The position numbers and the translations under genes were made by a program. A stretch of DNA of 64,000 nt from a bacterium (GTDB taxonomy: Bacteria > Planctomycetota > JAFGQW01). The notes beneath the pieces are model-generated. The model ran no database searches and was not told the DNA's origin. It saw nothing but the letters and a program-made list of their open reading frames with translations. Positions 58,366 to 64,000 of the stretch are shown in pieces (the first letter of the stretch is position 1; every line of letters starts with the position of its first letter). The stretch is taken from the NCBI GenBank assembly GCA_030426805.1, contig JAUHXU010000002.1, positions 992,001-1,056,000 of the forward strand. The letters run 5' to 3'.

Positions 58366-59539
58366 CTCCTCCGATCCGACCGATGCACTGCTGCGCGACG
58401 CGCTGCTCGCCGATCGCCCCGTCGACCTGGAGTCGGCCGCGACGGCCAGTGGTCTCGGCGAGGTCTTTCGGCAGTTGCTCGCGGACGACGCGGCCGTCGG
58501 CCGCGCGCGCCTCGACGCGCTGGTCACGGGCGGACCCGGCCGCGCCGGTGACGTGGCCGCAGAGGCGTTGGGCAAGTGGGGTGGCCCCGAGGGGATCGAC
58601 GTGCTGCGACGGGCGCTCGATCGCGATCCGCCGAAGGCGCGGCGCAAGGCGATCAAGCGTGGCCTGCACTTCGCCGGATCCCCGACGGCCGAGCCACCGA
58701 CGCCGGCGCCCACGGTGTTGCGCGAGACCGCGTGGATGGGCGCGCCCGCCGGCGCGCACGGGGAGCGCGTCTGGGCGTTCCGCCGCACCGGCGATCCCGG
58801 CGGGGCGACCGATCGCACGTTGACGATCGCGGTGCTCGATGCCGGAGTCGGGGACTACGCGTGGCGCGACGGCGACGACCACGCGTGGTCGGTGACACGC
58901 GACCGGCTCGCCGGGCTCGGCGTCACCCTCGTCGAGGTCGAGTGGCGCTGGCTCGTCGCTCGCGTCGCCCGAGCGGCGTCGGTCAACGGTGCGCAAGGCG
59001 ACATCCTGCCCGCCAACTGGGACGTCGTCGCGAAGTGGCTGGACCTCGGAGCACCCGACGAGCCGCCTCCGCCGCACCCGAGTCAGCCGTCCGTCGCGTT
59101 GCTCGATCTTCCCGAGCCGCCTTCGCCCGATGCGATGCATGCGGTGCTCGAACTGCCCGAGACGAGCGGGTGGATGCTGCCGCCCGAGGCGCTCCGCGAT
59201 CACCTCGATGCGCTGCGGGCGGCCGACGCGAGCCAACTCGTCCTCGAGGGCCGCGATCCGCGCGAGCGGATCGAGGGGTTGCTGCAGACGATCCTCGACG
59301 AGTTGACCGCGCGGGGCGACACGGCGCGCTGGGCCGATCGCCTGCTCGACCTCGCAACGGTGCTCGAGGGCACCGGTCGCGGGGACGCGGCGCGCACCGC
59401 GGCGCTGCTCGCGACCGACGTCGCGGGATCGCCCCGTTCACCGGTCGGCGACGCGTTCCTGTGGGCCGTGACCACGCGCAGCCTCGCGATGATCGTGCCA
59501 CCGCCGCGACCCGACGCCGGCGATGCCGGCGGCCCGTAG
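58358..59539 (+). CDS. Unknown protein paired with the PAS/GAF sensor
   Basis: 393 aa. Residues 1-105 look like HEAT-type helical repeats (ALLADRPVDLESAATASGLG, AGDVAAEALGKWGGPEGID, RRALDRDPPKARRKAIKRGLHF). The middle is alpha/beta (TLTIAVLDAGVGDYAW), and a Pro-rich linker leads to a helical C-terminus. I do not recognise the family. The start overlaps the sensor stop by eight bases with AAGGAG upstream, so they are co-translated. Confidence 0.65.
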   Translation: MPDSSDPTDALLRDALLADRPVDLESAATASGLGEVFRQLLADDAAVGRARLDALVTGGPGRAGDVAAEALGKWGGPEGIDVLRRALDRDPPKARRKAIKRGLHFAGSPTAEPPTPAPTVLRETAWMGAPAGAHGERVWAFRRTGDPGGATDRTLTIAVLDAGVGDYAWRDGDDHAWSVTRDRLAGLGVTLVEVEWRWLVARVARAASVNGAQGDILPANWDVVAKWLDLGAPDEPPPPHPSQPSVALLDLPEPPSPDAMHAVLELPETSGWMLPPEALRDHLDALRAADASQLVLEGRDPRERIEGLLQTILDELTARGDTARWADRLLDLATVLEGTGRGDAARTAALLATDVAGSPRSPVGDAFLWAVTTRSLAMIVPPPRPDAGDAGGP

Positions 59540-59541
59540 GC

Positions 59542-60951
59542 TCAGCCGAAGTACTCTTCGCCGGAAGCGACGTCGTCCACTTCGTGACCGTGGGTCCGCA
59601 GGTCGTGGGAGACCGCGATCCCCATCTCGATCGAGTGGTCCATGTTGTTGTACTTGAACAGCCCTTGGCGGCCCGCCGTGTAGAGGTTCGTGAAGCGCTC
59701 GACGAAGTCGCGGGCGCCCTGCAGTCGCCCCTTGTAGTCGAGGTCGTAGATCGGATACGCGTAGCGCGTGCGGTGCGACCACGACGTATCGACCTCCTCG
59801 GCGCGGATCAGGCCGATCTTGACGAGGTCGTCGACGGCGATACGCCGCAGCTCCTCATCGGGGAGATTCCACACCTCGTCTTCGAAGTCACACGTGATCT
59901 CGGTGCACAGCAGCGTCTTGCCGGGTGGGGCGCTGTGCTCGCTGAAGTTGCGGAACTCGCTGATCCGGTGGATCGTGAGGTGGTCCTCCGGCAGGTAGAT
60001 CCAGTGGTCGTCGGTCACCGACTCGCGATCGAGCGCGACGTAGACGAACACCATGCTGCGGTGGCGCATCTTCGCGATGCCGTCGAGCACCTCGCGCGAC
60101 GGTGCGGGGTTCGTCATTCGGCACAGGATCGTGATCGGGATCGTCGAGATGATCGCGTCGGGTTCGAGCGAGTGGTCGGCGCCGTCCTTCGCGTAGACGA
60201 CGCGTTCGATGCGGTCGCCGGCACCTTTCAGTTCGCGGACGTCGGCGTCGAGGATCACGCGACCGCCGCCGCGTTCGACCTCCTCGGCCAGTCGTTTGCA
60301 GATCATCCCGATGCCGCCGCGCTTCGGATACCAGAACTTGGAGACGTAGGTGCGCGGTTGGTCGCCCGCCTTCGGACGGAAGACGGTCTTCTTCACGGCA
60401 TCCCACAGCGACAGCAGCGTGATCCGCTGCGACGCCCAGTCGGCCGAGATCTCGGTGCAGGGAATGCCCCAGGTCTTCTCGGTGTAGACGCCGAAGAACT
60501 TCCGGTAGAGCGTGTGCCCGTAGCGGTTGTGCACCCACTCCTCGAAGTTGCGTTCGGTCGGCTTCTTGAAGACGTGCTTCGCCTTGACGCACAAGTAGTC
60601 GAAGAACGCGCGAAGGAGGAACCCGGCGGGCAGGTTCTTCACGAGGTTGTCCAACTTCAACGGGTAGAGGAAGAACCGCTTCTCCATGAAGATGCGGCTC
60701 TTGCGGTCGCGCACCCCGAGGTTGTCACCCAGCAGGCCCGAGACGAGTTCCTGCAACTCCGGGTTGTTCGAGTGGAACCGGTGCGGCCCGAAGTCGTAGG
60801 TGTAGCCGTCACGCTCGTAGCTGCGTGCGAGTCCACCGACCATCGGTGACTTCTCGACGACCGTGACGCCGAGGCCCTCTTGGATCAGGCGGTACGCGGT
60901 CGTCAGACCGGCGATTCCGGCCCCGAGCACCACGACGTGTCGTTTCTGCAT
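59542..60951 (-). CDS. FAD-dependent oxidoreductase (protoporphyrinogen-oxidase / UDP-galactopyranose-mutase-like fold)
   Basis: 469 aa from the methionine at 60951; an upstream ATG at 61011 would add a 20-residue Gly/Pro tail. The FAD-binding site is VVVLGAGIAGLTTAYRL with Glu in VTVVEKSPMVGGLARS. FGPHRFHSNNPEL and TEKTWGIPCTEISADWASQRI recall a group of FAD proteins often tied to sugar or capsule loci. The C-terminal FAD motif is LYTAGRQGLFKYNNMDHSIEMG. The substrate is unknown. Confidence 0.8.
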   Translation of the reverse strand: MQKRHVVVLGAGIAGLTTAYRLIQEGLGVTVVEKSPMVGGLARSYERDGYTYDFGPHRFHSNNPELQELVSGLLGDNLGVRDRKSRIFMEKRFFLYPLKLDNLVKNLPAGFLLRAFFDYLCVKAKHVFKKPTERNFEEWVHNRYGHTLYRKFFGVYTEKTWGIPCTEISADWASQRITLLSLWDAVKKTVFRPKAGDQPRTYVSKFWYPKRGGIGMICKRLAEEVERGGGRVILDADVRELKGAGDRIERVVYAKDGADHSLEPDAIISTIPITILCRMTNPAPSREVLDGIAKMRHRSMVFVYVALDRESVTDDHWIYLPEDHLTIHRISEFRNFSEHSAPPGKTLLCTEITCDFEDEVWNLPDEELRRIAVDDLVKIGLIRAEEVDTSWSHRTRYAYPIYDLDYKGRLQGARDFVERFTNLYTAGRQGLFKYNNMDHSIEMGIAVSHDLRTHGHEVDDVASGEEYFG

Positions 60952-61049
60952 GACTGATGTCGGCGGTCCCGATCCGGGGGTCGGTTCCGCGCGTCCTTGC
61001 GAAGCTTCCATTCAGGAAATGGTAACAAGTCCACGGGCGACGCGGACCG

Positions 61050-61067
61050 GGTTCTCGGCCGAGAACC
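61050..61067. promoter_or_regulatory. 18-bp perfect palindrome between divergent genes
   Basis: GGTTCTCGGCCGAGAACC, located 25 bases before the TATAGT box of the HAD gene. Its position suggests an operator, or a hairpin in an RNA from either direction. Confidence 0.45.
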
Positions 61068-61091
61068 GGAGGTGGGATTTCTTTTCGTCCG

Positions 61092-61097
61092 TATAGT
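61092..61097 (+). promoter_or_regulatory. Candidate -10 box for the HAD gene
   Basis: TATAGT, 42 bases before the ATG at 61140, just after the palindrome. Confidence 0.4.
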
Positions 61098-61139
61098 ATC
61101 GAGCCGAGCCCGAGTCCCCTGCGCCGCGGAGGTGTGTGC

Positions 61140-61868
61140 ATGATCGAGTGCATCTTGTTCGACATGGGGAATACGCTGATCGACTTCGAGCCGGAGCCGT
61201 TCGCGTCCCTGCATCGAGAGGCCTTGGGGCGTGTGCATCGGGCGCTCGCCCCACGGGTCGATGCCGATGGCTTCTCGGACGCATTCGCCTCCGTGTGGGG
61301 GGCGTTGGAGCGCCGGCATCGACCGGACGGCCGCCAGCCGCACCTCGGCGATGCATTCCGGGGGGTGCTGGATCGACTCGAGATTCCGGCGGATCCGGGC
61401 GTGTTGACGCGGATGGAGGACGCGCACTTCAGCGTCTTTCGCGAGCGCATTCGCCTCTATCCGGAGGTGCCGCGACTGCTCGATCGCTGTCGCGATCGCG
61501 GACTCAAGCTCGCCCTCGTGTCGAACACGATCTGGCGGAGCGACGATCACCGCGCGGACCTCGCTCGATTCGGGATCGCCGACGCGTTCGATCATCAGGT
61601 CTACTCGCGAGACTTCGGCTGGATGAAGCCACACCCGTCGATCTTCCGCGACGCACTCGACGCGGTCGGGGTCGCGCCCGAGCGGTCGGTGATGATCGGC
61701 GACCGGTTGTCCGTCGACATCGCGGGGGCGCGGGCGCTCGGATGCCGGACGATCTTGCGCCGTCACGAGCACACGTGGGAGGGGCGCGATCCCGCGTGCG
61801 TGCCCGATGCCGAGGTCGACGACCTGGCGGATCTCCTGGAGCGACTCGACGCGCTCGCGGCGCAGTAG
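61140..61868 (+). CDS. HAD-superfamily hydrolase (phosphatase)
   Basis: 242 aa. Motif I is ILFDMGNTLID (Asp8; Gly at the +2 position where many phosphatases have Asp), motif II LALVSNT, motif III Lys in GWMKPHPSIF and motif IV MIGDRLSVDIAGA. The ATG at 61140 has GGAGG 7 nt upstream; a GTG at 61134 is too close to that site. The fold and motifs fit a small-molecule phosphatase of the haloacid dehalogenase class; substrate unknown. Confidence 0.88.
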   Translation: MIECILFDMGNTLIDFEPEPFASLHREALGRVHRALAPRVDADGFSDAFASVWGALERRHRPDGRQPHLGDAFRGVLDRLEIPADPGVLTRMEDAHFSVFRERIRLYPEVPRLLDRCRDRGLKLALVSNTIWRSDDHRADLARFGIADAFDHQVYSRDFGWMKPHPSIFRDALDAVGVAPERSVMIGDRLSVDIAGARALGCRTILRRHEHTWEGRDPACVPDAEVDDLADLLERLDALAAQ

Positions 61869-61871
61869 GCG

Positions 61872-62834
61872 TTACGCGTCGTCGAGGCCGGCGCGGGCGA
61901 GCGGCGCGGCGAGGTCCGCCGGCAACGGACTCCGCACGACGACGCGACGGCCGTCCACCGGGTGGGGGAACGTGATCTCGGCGGCGTGCAGGAACATCCG
62001 GTGCAGACCGAGTTCGTGCGCGGCCCGTTCGTTGTCCGCGGCGCGGCCGTAGTCGGGATCCCCGAGGATCGGGCAGCGGCTCGCGGCGAGGTGCACGCGG
62101 ATCTGGTGCGTGCGTCCGGTCGTCGGTCGGGCCTGCACGAGCGCGCGACCCTCGGCCGCTGCGAGGCGCTCGAAGTCGGTGGTCGCCGGCTCGCCTCGAC
62201 CGCCGGCAGCCACTTCGACGACGAGCCGCCCCCGGCGTCGCTGTCGCGACAGGGGTGCGTCGATCCGCCAGTCGGGTCGCGGCGCGCCGACGACGAGGGC
62301 GAGGTAGCGCTTCTCGACGCGACGGTCCCGGAACGCCGTCCGCAATTCGTCCAGCGCGTCGCGGTGCTTGCCGACCAGCATCACGCCCGACGTCCCGCGA
62401 TCGAGGCGATGCGCGAGGCCGTGGTCGAGGTGCGCGAGACCGTCGACGATGTCCGGATCGGAGTGGGCGAGTGCGTGGACCAGCGTACGCGAGCGGTGGC
62501 GCGGCCCCGGCTGGACGACGAGGTCCGCGGGCTTGTCGATCGCGAGCACGTGCTCGTCCTCCCAGAGGCGCGACAGCACGAGGCCGTCCCACGGCTGCAC
62601 GGCTCGATCGCCGTCGTGGTCGTCTTCGATCGTCAGGCGGTCGCCGGCCACGACGCGGTCGGCCGCGGCGAGAGGGCGACCGTCGACCGTGATGCGTCGC
62701 TCGCGGAACAGCCGTTGGATGCGGGCGAACGGCAAGTCGGCACGCCATCGGCGCACGAAGCGATCCGCGCGCTGGCCGGCCGCGTGCGGATCGACGGGGG
62801 GACTGGTGCGGCGGGGCTCCGGTGGACGCGACAT
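61872..62834 (-). CDS. RluC/RluD-family RNA pseudouridine synthase
   Basis: 320 aa. An S4-like RNA-binding domain (residues 20-75) has RIQRLFRERRITVDGRPL. The catalytic domain has the Asp in AHRLDRGTSGVML, LAIDKPADLVVQPG, and the TTGRTHQIRVHLA motif. It converts uridines in rRNA or tRNA; whether it is RluD, RluC or another member is not decided. Convergent with the HAD gene, three bases apart. Confidence 0.9.
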   Translation of the reverse strand: MSRPPEPRRTSPPVDPHAAGQRADRFVRRWRADLPFARIQRLFRERRITVDGRPLAAADRVVAGDRLTIEDDHDGDRAVQPWDGLVLSRLWEDEHVLAIDKPADLVVQPGPRHRSRTLVHALAHSDPDIVDGLAHLDHGLAHRLDRGTSGVMLVGKHRDALDELRTAFRDRRVEKRYLALVVGAPRPDWRIDAPLSRQRRRGRLVVEVAAGGRGEPATTDFERLAAAEGRALVQARPTTGRTHQIRVHLAASRCPILGDPDYGRAADNERAAHELGLHRMFLHAAEITFPHPVDGRRVVVRSPLPADLAAPLARAGLDDA

Positions 62835-62944
62835 CGAAATCGGACTAAATGTAGTCGAAATCGGAGGTTCGGCAATCCGGTCCGCACGCGCGGTCGCCGG
62901 TCGAGAAGGCCGCGATCCCTCCGGGCAGAAAGGGGAATCCCACC

Positions 62945-63271
62945 ATGTCGAAGCTACTCCACATCGACGATTCGAACTTCGAGACCGAGGTCCTCCAGAG
63001 CGAGTTGCCGGTCGTCGTCGACTTCTCGGCGACCTGGTGCGGGCCGTGTCAGCGGCTCAAGCCGATCGTCGAGGAGATCGCGGAGGACTACGACGGCCGC
63101 GTCCGCGTCGCGCACGTCGACATCGACCAGGCGCAGGATACCGCGGCCAAGTACTCCGTGATGAGCGTCCCGACGCTGAAGTTCATCAAGAGCGGCGAGA
63201 TCGTCGACGAGGCGTTCGGCCTGATGAGCAAGTCCGACCTCTCCGCACGGATCGACCAGCTGATCGGCTGA
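62945..63271 (+). CDS. trxA: Thioredoxin
   Basis: 108 aa. Redox site WCGPC (residues 31-35) in VVDFSATWCGPCQRLKP and the cis-proline in VMSVPTLKFIKSGE. Cytoplasmic, no signal peptide. Purine-rich GAAAGGGG precedes the ATG. Confidence 0.96.
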   Translation: MSKLLHIDDSNFETEVLQSELPVVVDFSATWCGPCQRLKPIVEEIAEDYDGRVRVAHVDIDQAQDTAAKYSVMSVPTLKFIKSGEIVDEAFGLMSKSDLSARIDQLIG

Positions 63272-63328
63272 TCGGTCGGCGGTTCGGGCTTCGACCCGGC
63301 ACCTGCTGTTCTTCGGCGCGGCGGCGGC

Positions 63329-63334
63329 TACAAT
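63329..63334 (+). promoter_or_regulatory. Candidate -10 box
   Basis: TACAAT preceded by GGC, 49 bases before the ATG at 63384. Confidence 0.4.
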
Positions 63335-63383
63335 GTGCGCCCGCCGCGTCTCTCCACCGCACACCGCAACGCACCCGATCGCC

Positions 63384-64000
63384 ATGAGCCTGCCGACGAT
63401 TCCGCTCGAGACCTTCTGCGCGTGGCGCGCGACGCGTGCCCGCCTCGATCGCTGGGGCGACGACGTCGCGCTCGTCGACGTGCTCCGCGCGTCGGGATGG
63501 CTGCTCGCGCCGGGGTCGTCGGCGCCGTATCTCTCCCTTCGCGGCCGCAGTGCTGCCGGGACGCGCGCTGCGGTCGACCAGGCGGTCTTGAAGGACCGGT
63601 CGATCGTTCGCGTGACGGGCGTGCGCGGCGAGGCGTTCTACGTGCCTGCGGATGAAGCGGTGCTCGCGGTCGCCGCGAAGGGGCGTCGGATCGACGCGCG
63701 GATTCGCCAGATCAACAAGGTCGTGCCGATCAGTCGCGGCGAGATCGAGACGCTCGGCATGGCGATCGCGGAGTTCCTCGACGAGGGGCCGGCCACCGTC
63801 AAGCAGCTCGAAGAGGGGTTGCCCGGCGGCATGCTGCGAAGCTTCGGCACCGACGGGCGTCGCGCCGGTGTGAGCGGCGTGTTGCCGGTGGCGATGGACT
63901 ACATGGAGGAAGAGGGCAAGGCGCTCCTCCTCGACGAAGGGGATCGCATCGACGCCGACGAGTGCCGCTACTACGCGGCGCATCGCGTCGTCGAGGGGTT
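63384..64000 (+). CDS. Winged-helix DNA-binding protein, AlkZ-like, 3' end cut by window edge
   Basis: At least 205 residues, open to the right edge. The N-terminal part reads PLETFCAWRATRARLDRW, then a segment with YLSLRGRSAAGTRAAVD and VTGVRGEAFYVPADEAVLA, and helices RRIDARIRQINKVVPISRGE. The order of helices and strands resembles the HTH_42/AlkZ family of DNA glycosylase-like winged-helix proteins, but the key residues were not confirmed and the C-terminus is missing. Treat the call as tentative. Confidence 0.45.
   Translation, partial: MSLPTIPLETFCAWRATRARLDRWGDDVALVDVLRASGWLLAPGSSAPYLSLRGRSAAGTRAAVDQAVLKDRSIVRVTGVRGEAFYVPADEAVLAVAAKGRRIDARIRQINKVVPISRGEIETLGMAIAEFLDEGPATVKQLEEGLPGGMLRSFGTDGRRAGVSGVLPVAMDYMEEEGKALLLDEGDRIDADECRYYAAHRVVEG

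Noticed and set aside
1..64000. CRISPR arrays, rRNA genes or prophage
   Set aside because: No regularly spaced direct repeats, no rRNA sequence and no phage structural genes were seen.

Overview
This 64 kb window is very GC-rich, densely coded DNA with short intergenic gaps, many ATGA/GTGA/TTGA start-stop overlaps and SD-led genes. The gene mix suggests a member of the Planctomycetota: a Ser/Thr kinase with an FHA protein and an ECF sigma factor fused to a zinc domain, secreted proteins sharing a C-terminal beta module, a lysine-repeat histone-like protein, outer-membrane-type proteins, an LPS-kinase-like protein and a reverse transsulfuration pair. The phylum is inferred from this content only; no 16S rRNA is present.

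Layout. 1-4161 (minus): a ribosome-hibernation-factor-like/sigma-like fusion followed by hydantoinase/oxoprolinase genes hyuA and hyuB, the last cut by the window edge. 4302-7828 (plus): plsY, whose last codons are interrupted by a 2,722-bp insertion sequence (4921-7642) with 15-bp inverted ends and an 8-bp target duplication, then tRNA-Pro(GGG). The element carries a transposase broken by TGA at a conserved Trp codon, three small passenger genes, two tRNA-like sequences and several palindromes. 7890-13855: methyltransferase, a phosphatase-cytochrome fusion lipoprotein, an LPS-kinase-like protein, a porin-like barrel, an SGNH hydrolase and an orphan LuxR-type HTH protein. 13937-21116 (plus): acyl-CoA synthetase, Ca2+/Na+ exchanger, PerM/AI-2E-type permease, large membrane protein and MiaE in a tightly packed run. 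21121-29778: M20 peptidase, small secreted protein, cystathionine gamma-lyase/synthase and beta-synthase, CDF transporter, trpS, glgC and queF. 29855-37591: secreted M14 carboxypeptidase, rpmH, a large secreted beta-helix protein, rlmN and a flippase.

37762-46826: PTS enzyme I and a nitrogen-type EIIA without HPr, a secreted thioredoxin-fold protein without its cysteine pair, a GT-C/TPR membrane protein, two overlapping YkgJ-like cysteine-cluster genes and a regulator with a pseudo-receiver. 46930-48822: NodB-like exported protein. 48967-54728 (minus): a signalling cluster (FHA protein, small membrane protein, Ser/Thr kinase, ECF sigma-zinc fusion, membrane coiled-coil protein). 55007-59539: lysine-repeat protein and, divergently, a PAS/GAF sensor overlapping a gene of unknown function. 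59542-64000: FAD oxidoreductase, HAD phosphatase, pseudouridine synthase, thioredoxin, and the start of a winged-helix-like gene that runs off the edge.

The most notable items are the insertion sequence that supplies plsY with a new stop codon and carries tRNA-like cargo; the fusions (HPF-sigma, phosphatase-cytochrome, ECF-zinc); the FHA-kinase-sigma cluster; the pseudo-receiver with Glu at the phosphorylation site; the shared secreted-protein module; and several candidate leaderless promoters. All functional calls rest on motif reading by eye without database searches.
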